DNA of 64,000 nt, from contig QNQO01010729.1 in assembly GCA_003290165.1 (NCBI GenBank), positions 61,098 to 125,097 on the forward strand. Reading direction: 5' to 3'. This document shows, piece by piece, positions 1-12,223 of this stretch. The DNA is from Berberis thunbergii (Eukaryota; Streptophyta; Magnoliopsida; Ranunculales; Berberidaceae). Under the pieces are notes generated by a model. The model was given only the letters and a program-made list of their open reading frames with translations. It was not told the origin of the DNA and searched no databases. Made by a program: the position numbers and the translations under genes. Every line of letters starts with the position of its first letter. Within the stretch, counting starts at the first letter, position 1.

Positions 1-1300
1 CCTTTGCGCCTTTACTACACTGTTTTAATCATATGTCCACCCGCACTAGAATTTTTTCAGGTGCTTCAAGCATCTGAACTGTATGCAAATAGAAAAATGT
101 CCAAACAGTATTTGATTGCGTGTAACTTCTATTGTTTTGACATCTTGGATCAATCCTCGAAATATATAATTGGTTAGCTTTCAAAAATTGCATTCCATGC
201 ATATTTTTTGTTCTGTTTGGTATTATATTGGAAATATTACATGATCCCTTAGGGCAATCAATGTTATTTATGGTCGTAGTTTTGAAGTCCAGATTTTTGA
301 TCCATTGGCAGGTTAGTGGTAATGGAAGTCAGCTTTTTGTGCTTTCTCAGCAATTCTTGCACTGTGTTTCATCTTCTCCTTTTCCATCAAACATTGGAAA
401 GAGGGCTTCAAACTTTGTTAGTTGGCTGCAAGAAAGAGAAAAATATCTGATGGAAGAAGCAATGCATCTTGATACAGAATTACAGTGTGGTGATATTGTC
501 CATATGCTTGCTTTAGTTTCTTCAGGAGAATTATGCATTTCACCGAGCTTGCCTGAAGAAGGTATTGGAGAAGCTGAGGAGAATAGGAGTTTAAAACGTA
601 AAGCTGATGAAGATGAACTGCGAACGGATGATGTGAAAAGGCTGAAGTATTTGTTGACCCAAGACGGGGAGGTCGGTTCTCGCCGAGCTAAAGGTTTTCC
701 TGGTATCAAAATATCCGTAACTCGTGCAACACTTTCAGGAACTGATGCTATGAGTTTTGTCAAGAATGAAAACGTTCAAGCAAGTTCATCTTTCGTGGTT
801 GCAAATGATGAGACTAGCATTTTGGATGTACAGATAGGTGGTAATGTGCGCTGTTCAGATCTGTTGCCATGCTCCATTATTTCTGTAGAAATGGTTGTTG
901 AAGGATCAGTGTGGAAAGCTCTGGCTAGTTGCAGTGAGCACTTGTTATCCACATTTTCTGACAAAGTAGTACTGGGTCCTTTAAATTCGGGCCTCTTCAA
1001 GACTGTTCATTCTATTATCTATAAAGCTGGTGACCAGGGATTGAGCATGAACGATATTTGCCAAGTTTTGCCTTCAAAGGGTATGTTATACATATTGGCT
1101 ATTGTGCTTTTAAATAGCTTTGCCTTGTTTATGAGTGGAGTAGTTTTCTTTAAGAAAGAAAGTTTTAAGAAAGAAAATTGTTACTTAGTTGTCAGGGTGA
1201 AGTTGTGACATGCTGATGTTGTTATGTTGGTTCTTATTCTGGAGAAAGGCTGGCTGAGTTTGTTATCGACGTGCTTCAAGCATTTGGGTTAGCTGTCAAG

Positions 1301-3081
1301 GTGAGCTAGTGAATGATTTGCTTGGTTATTCTTTTTTTTTTAATCAATAAAAATTGATTGAGCAAGTCACAGGGATAACAAACAAAGGAAGACTTTGAAT
1401 AACAAATTGAAAATGCTAGTCCAATCAATCAAACATACATGACATGGAACCCCAATCCAGTACAACCCAAGTGTAACCCCAATGCCATAACAGAGATTTA
1501 ATGCCAATGGTGATCATATTTAGCTCCTTCTTAGAACCTTCAAAGATTTTGTTGTTTCTTCTTTCCAAGTCACCCACTAGGTAGCAATGAAGAGTCTGCT
1601 GCAAAGCCAACTACATCTTAAAGAGAGATTCTCTCATTGATGATTTGTTTGTTTCTTGAAAATGAATTTGATAAGAATTACATGCCTCATGATCATATTC
1701 ATGTGCTTATTTTTAAAATTTTAACCAGGGCTTTGTTATTTTCCATTTTATTTTAGGGGATTTATAATAAAGGTCCCAATTTGGTAAAATATTGTACTCA
1801 TGCCACACTCCATAATAAAAAAATAAAAAAAAAACCTGGCTTTTTCATTTTTACCCTTTGAGAACTTTTAACAGAAAAAAAGAGAGATTCTTCTCTTTGT
1901 CTCTCTTTTTTTCCCTGCTCCTCCTTCCATAGTTACGACAATGAAATGACGAATCAAAGACGAATAATGGAAGGCGAATCCGCTTGGATGGTTGATGAAG
2001 AATGGATTGGTAGTGGTGGAGCTCGTCTTCACCAGTGGTGGTGGTGTTGATGTTTTGATTTGAGGTGGAGGAGGGTGGCTGGTGGTGTTGGTGTTGCTTT
2101 GATCTGATGGTGGTGGCTGGTGGAAGCTGGGGTGGGTTCGCCAGAGGTGGTGGGTGGTGGTGGTTGAACAGAGGAGGTGGAGAGGTGGTGCCATTAAGTA
2201 GGAAACATGGCAAAGGCAAATAGGGTTTCTTCTAAAATAATGTTCAAACAAATTTTTCATTAGTAAAATAAGTACTGATTATTTTGTTAAAAGAGAGAAC
2301 TTAAGATGGGCCTGGATTTTCTCCACAAAACTTTCAATAATGGGCCCTTTAGCTAAATTCCCTGTTTATTTTGTTGTCCTAATTTTATTAGGTTTAGGTT
2401 TGTTATAAGGTTTCTTTTAGGGGGAGGCATAATTTTATTATTAAATAAGACTCGAGGACTCTCATTGCAGTCAAATGTTTATGAAGTACTAAGTTAGATG
2501 AGTACTAAGTTAGGGTTTCAAAGTTTTCTTTCCTCTTTATTTATTGGTAGTTATTTCTTGAAGCTTCCGCCAATAATTTTTACCAATAGTTTGCCATATT
2601 TTATTTTCTAGAAGGAAACAGGACTTAAAGGGACCACACCTTGATTTGTTAGAAAGAAAAAAAGTACACCATCTAGCACCCTGATTTATCAACTATGAAC
2701 TGTGCATTAGGCCTTATTATAGGTATTGTGCATTTTTTTCTCAATAAACTAAATAATTATCTGGAACAAAATAAATAAAATAACAAATGGTTCTATGTTA
2801 TCTTTCAAATTTTCTTTTGGTCTCTGACGTGTAAAATAATATGCATGTCAGATTCTGAGAGGGCTTCTATGTTAGTGATTTCTTGGTTTAGTGGAAACAA
2901 GATCTAGGAAATGTGGTCAGCTCAATATCTTGAGAGTGGTTTCTCAGGTCTGGACCTAGAAGTTTCTGATGTTTTTCTTGTAGCAGCCAAACTGAAATTT
3001 AGTATTTTCAACAAACTTTATACAGAACATTGCATGCACTACAAGCTGAGCTTCATATTTAACAACAATGTTCTAATGCAG
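1301..3081 (+). other. Intron of the TFIIIC-like gene with a low-complexity tract
   Basis: Noncoding stretch between the 1245-1300 and 3082-3557 exons. At about 1860-2220 it holds a pyrimidine-rich run followed by a GGT/GTG-rich tract that gives proline- and histidine-rich open frames on the minus strand; these look like composition artefacts, not genes. The rest is AT-rich with no recognised gene. Confidence 0.6.
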
Positions 3082-4304
3082 GTCAATGGTTACAGTTGTG
3101 TCCTTATTGTTGATGCTACCTTCCGTTTAAAGTATTTCCTGACCTCAGTGGATGGTCGGTATCAAGACCTTAAACCATCACCGTACATGAAATCTCCAAG
3201 GACAAGGGAAGAAACACCTCATCCCTCCCTCAAGAATTTAACTCAACTGTTGAAACTAGTGGTGTTGACGATGTGCATAAAGTAATCATTCTCAATCTGC
3301 CCGAACAGGCTTCTCTCGTTTCCCGTCAAGTCCAAAATTGCATCGATAAAGATGTCGAGGAGTGTGCACGAGTGGGAGTTTCCATAGAAAATGTCAATGA
3401 GAGCAAGGTTTACCAATGCATGACTTTTGGAAACTCCCATTCATTTAACCCAAAATTGCCATGGGTAAATGGGGATGGGACAATAAATCAGATTGTCTAT
3501 AAAGGACTAACACGCCGTGTTCTTGGAATAGTGATGCAAGCTCCTGGTATATTGCAGGTATGTGTTGGAACTCATTTATATCAATTTCACAAGTGATATT
3601 TGAAAAATATGCTTTTATTTATTATTGCTATTATTTTTTCCAATCACAAAGATGGAAAACTATGCAGTTAAATCGAAAAGCTGTCGCAGCGCGGTCCAGG
3701 ATCGAATTACGATTAATCGGTCATTTTTTTCAAAGCATATATTTTTTAAATTTAATCGTAGTCATAGATTACAAAAATAAATAATTAATCCAAATGACGT
3801 AAATTTGTAATTATATAACTTTACTAATTAATCATAGTTATATATTACTTTACTAATTAATCAAATGAATTTAATTTGCAGGTTGCAACACTTATATCAC
3901 TACAAATAACCTAACTTTCCAACATAGCAATAAATCGGTGAACCGGCTGGGCCTATTAATCGGTGACTCGCCGATTAATCGGTGATCGCTAAACTCCAAC
4001 CGATTTCATCCAGTTTAGTTTGATCAAACGCCGAATTGCGAATAATCGCTAATCGGCGATTTTTTGCCACATTAATAACTTAGATGAAAAGAAGTTTATT
4101 ACAAACATGCAAAAAGTGACAGGTCCACTGCACTACAAGAAGACAAAGGAACTTAAAAATTTAAGGAACTTCCTTAAACGCCCCCAAGTTATACCCATAT
4201 CCACATAAAACTTTAAGGTGTAGTCATTTATTGTCAAGATTCGGGTTTGTGTCAAGATTTCTTGGACAAGACGGCAAATCAGCATGACTGGAAGAGTCTA
4301 ATAT

Positions 4305-4488
4305 ATCCAACTATGAGCCCTTCTAGGGGTCGAGGGAGGGAGCGAGGGATGAGTGGTACCACCCATCCGTCTCGAGATAAGTGCATCTGCCTTGAGATGC
4401 ATGATGTCACTTATCTCGAGGCGGATGGGTGGCTTCCACTCATCCCTTGCCCCTTTCCCTCGACCCCTAGAATTTTCGATCCAACTAT
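4305..4488. mobile_element. Foldback MITE, possibly Mutator-like, with 10-bp target duplication
   Basis: Two long imperfect inverted arms (about 4322-4389 and 4408-4470) pair almost end to end: the left arm runs CTAGGGGTCGAGGGAGGG through CTCGAGATAAGTG, and the right arm is its reverse complement with few mismatches. The hairpin of about 164 bp (4315-4478) is flanked by the direct repeat ATCCAACTAT at 4305-4314 and 4479-4488. A 9-11 bp duplication with long inverted repeats is typical of Mutator-like MITEs; the family assignment is inference, the hairpin and direct repeats are seen directly. Confidence 0.72.
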
Positions 4489-4565
4489 AGTACTACAAAA
4501 CTTTTCCTAGCTATCTGGTGTAACTAAACTTTTCCTAGCTATCTGGTGAAATCAAGAAAGCAGAT

Positions 4566-4660
4566 ACTGTCACACGGGCACACATCTCGAGGGGGATGGA
4601 GGGTCAAATCCCCCTCCCTCGCCCGTTTCCTCGCCGCCTAGAATGACTCTCCAAAAAATA
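4566..4660. repeat. Degenerate sequence related to the foldback element
   Basis: This stretch repeats words from the hairpin arms (CATCTCGAGGGGGATGG, CCTCGCCCGTTTCC, CCTAGAATG) in a shorter, imperfect arrangement just downstream of the intact foldback. It may be an older or rearranged copy. Confidence 0.4.
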
Positions 4661-6445
4661 GTCTTACGAACATAAAAGTGATGACGACACAATTGTCTTA
4701 TCCCTGCCAAAGTGACCTTCAAATCCTCCATGCAATCCTACTCTTGTTTTCCCTGAGAGATGTTAGGTAGTCGGCCCTTTTAGAGATAGCCATCTGGCGA
4801 AATAAATCAAACCCTGGGCTATGTACTGGCGACTCACACTGGTCTACAATCGTGGTAAAGTAACTCACTGGTTCTCATAGAACATCAGCCCTTGAACCAC
4901 TTACAGTACGGAGATCCTTAGCTCTCTCAAGATGCTCATGGGAAAATCTGGGGTTTTTTGGGGAGAGAATTTTGAAGTAGAGAACGCATCTTACAAAAAA
5001 ATAAATGCATACATGTCTGAGTTCGAAGTATTCTATCTGGTTGCCTTTTTTTTTTTTGCGAAATACAATCATGTTGAAAACTGCTGTTAGTAAAACAAGC
5101 CAGTAGAGCTTGCAGTGGAGATCGGAAGTACTTCCTATGGCTGAATCTGCCTACAACAGGTGAGCAGGAGAACCAATGTGAAAGTCACCTTATGAAATAG
5201 CGTGTGGCCAGTTCTTGTCAATAGAAATAGTTTATTTCGTTCTCTCACTATTGGTTGCAATGCTATGACTGAAAGCCAAGGAGAACAATCCCTCTAAGGC
5301 ACGCAGGGGAGCTGGACTTGCTCAACTGATAGGTAAGAAGTAGCTTGACTGCAGGCTCTGGGAAAGGAGAGGGAATCACTGAAGAGGAAGACACATCCAT
5401 TATTTTCTCAAATTAATGCCTTTTCAGGGCATGGGATTACCTATCATACACACGTACACACCACCAAAGTCTGAATAAGAATTTTGGGGTGAGGACCAAA
5501 CTGAAACTGGGTTAATAATGAGAAGTAGTCAAACCTATAGCAAAAGCATCAGGATGGACAGTTGGTTGAACTGGGTGATGCTTCGCGATCTATAGTGATA
5601 TGGTGACAGTAGCTGCTGTCTTGATTTCACAGAGCCTGCAGTGTACTGGCTTACAGAATGTCCTTTAGAGCTTACCTGAGGCCATAGCTTTCTCTTTTAG
5701 AGCGTACAAGCTGCAAAAATAAAGTTTCTATCTTCAACAAAGAGGGAAGGCAACTGCCTAAACTACGTACCTGCTAGAGCCAATACCAAAAGAAAGAAGC
5801 GAGTGATGGACCAATTGGCTGTCTTGCTTGGCATCGTTCCTGCCTGCTTGACAGATTGGTCATTAAGAGAATCATAGATATTGTAACTAAATATAAATTT
5901 CACATACAATTTAAATAAACCTGAGTGATCTGCCTCCAAATTCTTGAAAATGGCTCAGCCCAGTTTGTACTTGACACTTAGCAAATGCCTTCCAGAATGT
6001 GGGTACCTGACATAAGATTTATCAACGAAAGAAGATAGATTAGACTCTTACGGTTTCTTGTCCATATGTAATTCTTTTTTGTCAGATGGACTATCTCACT
6101 TCGGCATAATTTTGTTGTTTTGTTTGTCACGCAGGGTGATATTATCCAGTGGATGGACGTTTTGAATCCTCAGGTAGGCTTTTCATTTCTCTTTTTCTTT
6201 TAAGCTGATAAGGCTGACAAAACCAAGTGCTAATAAATGACCTTGAACATTATTGCCAGAGCTGTAGAAAACTGCTAGAGCTGATGGTTCTGGATGACCA
6301 TCTTGTAACAAGGAAGATGCATCAAACTGTTTGCAGCAAGCCACCATCTTTATTAGGAAATCTGTCTGGTGGAACCTTCAAGAAATCAAAATCAATATAC
6401 AGGGAGCATTATTTTGCGAATCCCATGAGTACAACCTCATTATAA

Positions 6446-7400
6446 TCATACTCTTTTGTACCTCTGTTTCTTTACCAAATTCCAATAGTTTTACACAAAT
6501 CTACTGCATGTTCCTCTATAATGAATTATATTTATATTTGGTTCATAGTATTTCATGGATATTTGTGTATATCAAAACATAGAGCTTATTTACTAAACAT
6601 AATATTCTTGACCTTAGTATATCAATCAGTCAGGGTTTTGCTGCTCTGAAACTGTGTCAAAGGTTTAGCTTTCAGCCTCAAATCCGTGTTTTTTTTAACA
6701 AAACCGCCTCAGTGGTCTCCGAAATACTTTGTTTTGTTCTTTACATGTGTGTGTGTGTGTGTGCGCTTTCCATATCCATGATTTCTGATTGTATATAAGC
6801 TCTGGCTAGCTTATTGTGCATGGTATATGGGAAGCTCTAACATGAACAGTTAAATAATGGCAACGTTACAAATTGAGGTGTGAACTAATTTGGTTTGATG
6901 ATTGTCTAATCTTTTTACAAGAGTAACGAGTGCTGTCATCTTCTGAATGTTTTTGCTATAATATTATCATTTACATGTGCAAGACGTGAACCATAATTCT
7001 TATCTAATCTCTATATGTGATTATGCAAAGAAATTCAGTGTTGTCATGTAAAATTCAATGGTCAAAACCATTTGTTGGGCCAAATAGTGATTAAGGGTGT
7101 GTTTGGTTCAAAGGAAAAATAACTTCAAGAAATTTTGTTGAAAGAAGAACAAAATACATGTTTATCTACAACTTCAAGAAGGAAAACTTTTTTCACGTAC
7201 TCTCTTCTCGTCTTTTCTTATTTTGAAACATTGTCATGACAAACATACCTTAAATGTAAAATAGTGAGGTTATTCCCTTTCTCCAGGAGGGGGAGGGTTT
7301 CTTTTTCCAGGATGTGGTCTCTAAATGGGAGAGAGCTGTTCTCCAGGCTGAGTGATGGGGGTCGGGTTGACCTTTTTTTTTTTTTTTGTATTTTGTATTT
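6446..7400. other. 3' flank of the TFIIIC-like gene, AT-rich, no gene seen
   Basis: AT-rich sequence after the stop codon, presumably 3' UTR and downstream nuclear DNA. A (TG)n microsatellite is at 6746-6763. At about 7086 the words GGGTGTGTTTGGTT resemble the termini of many plant MITEs, but I found no partner end. Confidence 0.5.
6746..6763. repeat. (TG)9 microsatellite
   Basis: Uninterrupted TG dinucleotide run read directly from the sequence. Confidence 0.9.
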
Positions 7401-7562
7401 TGTATTCGGTCTTATACTTATTTTAAAAAAGTAGATGGGAAGGCTTGAGATGGTACTCTTAATTAGAGTGGTTTTCCCACCTTTAGAGAGGTACAATCAT
7501 TTCAAGCTGCAAGCCCCCCTTCCATTCTTTCAATCAACGGATCCCAAATGGCTTTAAACCTG
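7400..7562 (-). pseudogene. LINE reverse transcriptase fragment
   Basis: On the minus strand the words IWDPLIERMEGGLAA and then MYLSKGGKTTLIKSTISS, LPIYFF are the segment downstream of the catalytic motif in plant L1-type LINE reverse transcriptases (consensus of the type YLSKGGR-TLIKS-LSSLPTYFLS). A stop codon and a frame change near 7496 separate the two pieces, and the match ends at the poly-T/TTTTG tract near 7380. It is a short dead scrap. It lies near the point where the nuclear-like flank of the TFIIIC gene passes into mitochondrial-like sequence. Confidence 0.72.
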
Positions 7563-10500
7563 TACGACCAAGGGCATGCCTGGGTAGGAAGAAGGAGCCT
7601 ACCAAAATTGCACCCCAAACAAAACAACTCGCTAGTTCCAAAAAATGATCCATCTCCCCAATGCCAAAGAAGATACTCTATATAAAGTTGATTTTCAGCC
7701 CCGAGACAACTTCAAAGCATCTTGGAATGTACTTCAAATGGGTAAGCTGGTCCACAAAAGCATCCAACAGAATCAAGAACCTAAGACTATGTCGTATGCT
7801 TTCTATAAGTTAATAAAGACCAAAAAACTCTAAGGTGAGCGCTTCTACTTAGGTTGAATTCCGTGACTTAGTTATAGTTCAGTGGAGAACTTATGTTTCA
7901 TTCCGGCTTTACATGATAGGGCAGGTCCAAGGCTCTGACCTTTTGACTCTTGACCGGGTGGGCCGTAGGTGGGAACGAGAATCATTATTCATGCCAGCGC
8001 CCCCAGTCCCCCTATCCCTATAAAGCCAGCCTCCCTTTATCTACGGGCTATGGCTCACGAAATGGAACTGGAAATGGTTCTCCGAATTGAAAGTGGATGC
8101 TTTGGATCTCTCCAATTTTGGTATGCTGCTATACGAACTGTAAGAGATGCTAGGCAAGGTGGCGCCTATATAAATGGATAAAGAGAACTGGCTCTCTATC
8201 TGAGCAAGATGGTAGTAGGTGGGAAGCTTCTGGCTCTGCTCCTGCCTTTGCTTCTTCAACTAACTCAATCGTGTATTTCTTCAAAGACTGCTTCATCAAC
8301 GGAATCGCTGGAATCAACCGGATCTACTGAAGCAACTACTTGCTCTGGATCTGCAGCTGGAAGATATGAATATAGGCATGGGTAAAGGTATGGTCAAAAG
8401 CAATCAAAGTGGTTGTTTCACCCAGAGCCGGGGTAGATTCACTCATAGCAGATACAAAGGTAGGAGCAAACTGCTAAGTAAAAGCAGCAGAGAGTCACTA
8501 TATGGGGGTAGCAGAGCCCGCTGATTCATAACAACATATTTCTCCGCAAGGGCTTGAGCCCCAGGCATAAGTAGGTGAATCCACAAAACCACTAGCAGAG
8601 GTTGAGGCACCTGCGATGAAAGTTGTGGGAGAGGCATTTAAAAAGGCAGCAGGAAAACCTAGGAGCCTGCCAGCAGTATAAAAACCAACAAATCGAGTTG
8701 CAGAAAGAATAGGTGTTTCGACAAGTGCTTGCGTTCCTATAGTTGTAGTTTTGGTATTTGTATGTGTTTCTATATAGTGAATACAACGTGTTACAAGTGG
8801 TGTCCCAACATATGCCTTTGTCCTTAGGAGTGTCGCGGAGGTAAAGTCCAAAGCAATAAAGCTTGCCCTATTGCGTAAGGGGATAGGGGCTACCTGAGAC
8901 CAACTGACTATCCAGCGTAGAAAACTCCAGTGCGCCTCGAGGGCTAGAACAAGCCTTTCGTCTAGAGAGCTAGACTTAATGCCTTATCTTATAAAGTACT
9001 TGAGTATAATGGAGTTCCGTCAGCATCTGATTCAGTCTCATGTAGTTCCGTCACCCGTTTGCTCCGTAGCGCAAATATGCCTCAACACCCGGCGCATGGA
9101 ACGCTAGCGCCCGCCTATTTGGATAACTTTATTTATTTATTTAGAATAAAAAAAGGGTTGAATTGCAAAAGAAAATGAATACTATGCCTAGTTGCGTTTC
9201 CATTTTCTAGGAGGCATTGAACTGCAAATGGTTCGTGGGAGCGAGGACAAATATCAATCAATCAAACACGAAAAAAGGGGTACGCCTACTTCCCCTTCCA
9301 CTCTTTAAAAATGGTTATTAGCTAGGTGCTCTTTGATTTAGAGAGTCTCTAAGATAGTTGTTATCTTGTAGTTAGATTATTGTATAGATAGTTTCACTCT
9401 CATAATAGGATTCTAGGAACTCTCTCTTTCTTAGAAGACTTTCGAGCAAAGCTTGGCCATTGTGCTGTGGATAAGTAGGGTCGCCACCATCGGGTGAGAA
9501 TTCGTATCCGAAAGGTGATGGTGTTTGGAGTCAGTGCCCAGCTGGAATTGGTCTTCTCTTCAACCACCCCCTTATAGTTCTCTTTCATGAGCGAATCAGG
9601 CCCTTGGTTTGGATAGTTCTTCTTCTGTGAGCAATCCACCTAAGGGAGGTCATTTTAAAGTAAAGATTTGTCTATTGTCTGCTGAGTAAGTGCTTGCTTC
9701 ACATCCTGAATTGACTATCACAATCCACCTTCGCGCGGTATTGAGTTGGTGATGGGTGGTGATCTGAGTAGCGGGAGAAAGTGATTTATGATCTCGCATA
9801 CAGATAGAATAGCTCTGATTTTCAATACATGCTTAGTGTCAATTTTTACTTTTGAAAAGTGCAGTGCCATGATGTAAGTTTTCAAGATCACATTTTCTTT
9901 TAGAAGTGTCATAGCTTATCCATCAAGTAAGCTTGGATAGCAACCTATTCAAAATTGCCTCTTGTTTTTCTGGTACAAAAAATCCTTTTTTATCTAGTCT
10001 AGACATTCACAATGGACGTAGCTTTCTCATCCTCTTCCCTTTTCATGTTCCTCGCATGTGTTTGTATTTTCTTCTTAAATCGAAATTCTTTTCTTAAGCA
10101 ACTTATTAGGGAACAAAACATTTCACTAGGACCCCCACCCCTCACTTAGTTTTTGAAGTCACCAAGACCCTTAGATTCCCAATCCTTTAACATCCCCCGA
10201 CTTGCTGGAGTGGTCAACATGCTTCACCTCCACGCCTCTCTCTTGAAGAGACGATGGTTTAGATGTTTGTGTTACCTAAACTCACAAGACTTGTAGAAAA
10301 GCTAGCCCCCAAACAATATGCCCTTGAAGATGGGCCCCTTACAAAAGTGGGGGACAATTCAAACATCAACCCTTTCGAAAAACCTTCAAAATATGTCCCT
10401 TGATGAGTTTATGCATCGCATTACCTTATTTCGAGAACTAGTGGCTCAGTAGAAAGAACTTCAGTCCCTCGCCGACATGAGCAATCGGGCGTCTTGCTTC

Positions 10501-12190
10501 AAGGTAGGCCTCCTAACCCACACTCCTCCTCTATAGCCGAGGAGCGTTCCAACAACAACCCCGTTTCCATGTTAGGTCGCAAAAATCCCCTCCCATGCGA
10601 CCACATGCAACCTCCAGGGGTACTCACCGAGTCACTAGCCATGTTGAGAAGTAGGATGAAAACACTGACTTCTGTGAAGAGTTACAGAGGATGAGAGAGG
10701 AGGAGTCAACTCATTTACTATTGTAGGTTTGGCGATTGGTCGTGCGAAGGTGCTCCAGACGGAAGATAAATTCATGGCAGACAAAGACCCGTTTCTGCCA
10801 AGGTTTAGAGTGGAACGCCTTCTGCCCGCTGCTAAGGAGGCTTAGTGCGGATGCATGCGTAGCTTGCGCAGATATAGGCGAGGCCTTTCGCTTTTAAAGA
10901 ATATCGAATGTTACCCAATTCACTATCCCCACGGTAGGGGCTTAACATCAAGTGGAAAGCCTGGTGCTACTGATGCTGATGCTCATTCAACCGTGTTTTT
11001 TTTGGATAAAACTTTGAAGTCCATATTTGTCTAAAAATAACAAGTGCTGCTTCTAGTTCGACTGGATAAAATGTAACCGCTGCTGCTAGTAGCGGATAAG
11101 CTTGTTATGGTAGTGGTGGGGGAGCTGACTAAGCAACTAGTTTTGACTCTTCCGCAGAAGCAGGTGGTGGAACGACTAGCCCTTGCCACTGCGCGGCTTT
11201 TGGACTGACAAAATGGGCTGAACCCGACGAAACGGAATGAAACCTAGGGCCAGGTCAATTGAGGGGTTGGAGCACTGAAGCTTGAATACCGAATGTGTGT
11301 GCCTGGACACACTTCGACTGAACAAGCCGGTCCCCTTACAACCCTGATGAAGCCACCTTGTGCTTCAAACTATGATAGACATGAGGGAGAAGTTCAACAT
11401 TTATCTATTCGCTAAATCTTTTATTTCAGAATAACGGGATTTGGATCACGACCCATTTTGGTTTCTAGGATCGCAGAAGTGAGTCTTTTTCCTCAAATCC
11501 AGGCATGATGCTTTCAATGGTTAGCTTTAGACCAGCCACCTGTCTTTTTTTCCCAAGCCACACTCTTGTCTAAGAAAAGGACCCGAACCCCCGTAGTTAG
11601 ATGTTTCAGTAGTCGAGCGATATGCCATCATGTAGCCCGGTGGCGCTCGCCTTTAGTTCGCCTCGAAACTGCATTCTTCATTGAAAGGCAGATTGCGAGG
11701 TTTTACTCAAGTATTGAGTCCCCCGAATCAATATAAGAAAGAACCTCACTCTTCAGCTGCACGGTCCAACGACCGAAGCCACTTTTTATTCGAATGCCGC
11801 TAATTGCTTTTTCCATTTCTCAACAGATGTTATCCCCAACGCGTTCTCCAGCCTTTCGAGGAAAAATCTGCTAGAAAGTAAGTCCCCCAACTAGCACATA
11901 ACATACAGATCCACCCACCTATTCTATTGTGTCTGGTCGTCTGACCAATCTATTTTCTCTTTCAAAGCCTTACCTACCGGGTCGAGAGATGGGTATTCCT
12001 GTCTTATAGGGAACAAAGAAATTCTAAGCCAAGAAATTAGAAGCCTATAAAACCTTTTTTTTCCTGTCATTCCTAATGCAAATAGGGCAAATAGAGAGAT
12101 ATTGTGGGAAGATGGAGAAAAATTGCACCGCCTTGACGGAACAGAACCGGAAGAAAAGGAAGTCGAGTCGATGAGTGCAGATCTATGAAT

Positions 12191-12223
12191 GCACCTACTT
12201 AGATTTGATTCCATTCCGTCAGG
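12191..12223 (-). repeat. Short dispersed repeat A, copy 1 (inverted relative to copy 2)
   Basis: The reverse complement reads CCTGACGGAATGGAATC followed by AAATCTAAGTAGGTGC and matches 28 of 33 bases of 39006-39038. Confidence 0.7.

Larger units (their letters stand above)
3558..6134 (+). other. Long intron of the TFIIIC-like gene
   Basis: About 2.6 kb between the exon ending LGIVMQAPGILQ and the short exon GDIIQWMDVLNPQ. It contains the foldback element at 4305-4488 and repeated ATTAATCGG-like words at about 3710-4070. No coding homology was recognised. Confidence 0.6.
312..6445 (+). pseudogene. TFIIIC B-block-binding subunit (GTF3C1-like), 3' exons, with a frameshift
   Basis: Product family: the largest TFIIIC subunit, which binds the B box of tRNA genes and recruits TFIIIB for RNA polymerase III in the nucleus. 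I recognise the C-terminal part of the plant protein by its wording (SRRAKGFPGIKISVTRATLS, WVNGDGTINQIVYKGL, RRVLGIVMQAPGIL, FANPMST at the end). Exons I infer: 312-1080 (acceptor CAG, donor GTATGT), 1245-1300 (donor GTGAGC), 3082-3557 (acceptor TGCAG, donor GTATGT), 6135-6173 (GDIIQWMDVLNPQ) and 6260-6445 with the stop. The 5' exons lie outside the window; 61-170 may hold one more exon (LQASELYANRK). Oddities: the expected acceptor before position 1242 reads TG, though an AG three bases later keeps the frame; within exon 3 the reading frame changes between about 3180 and 3219, so the copy looks broken unless that is a sequencing error. Family identity is strong, functionality doubtful. Confidence 0.82.

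Noticed and set aside
1851..2260. Two long minus-strand frames rich in Pro, His and Ser
   Set aside because: They come from a GGT/GTG-rich low-complexity tract inside a TFIIIC intron and overlap each other in different frames.
7086..7100. GGGTGTGTTTGGTT resembling a MITE terminus
   Set aside because: No matching inverted end or target duplication was found nearby.
10180..10860. Possible Ty3/gypsy gag remnant
   Set aside because: A few words resembled gag, but no zinc knuckle or consistent frame supports it.
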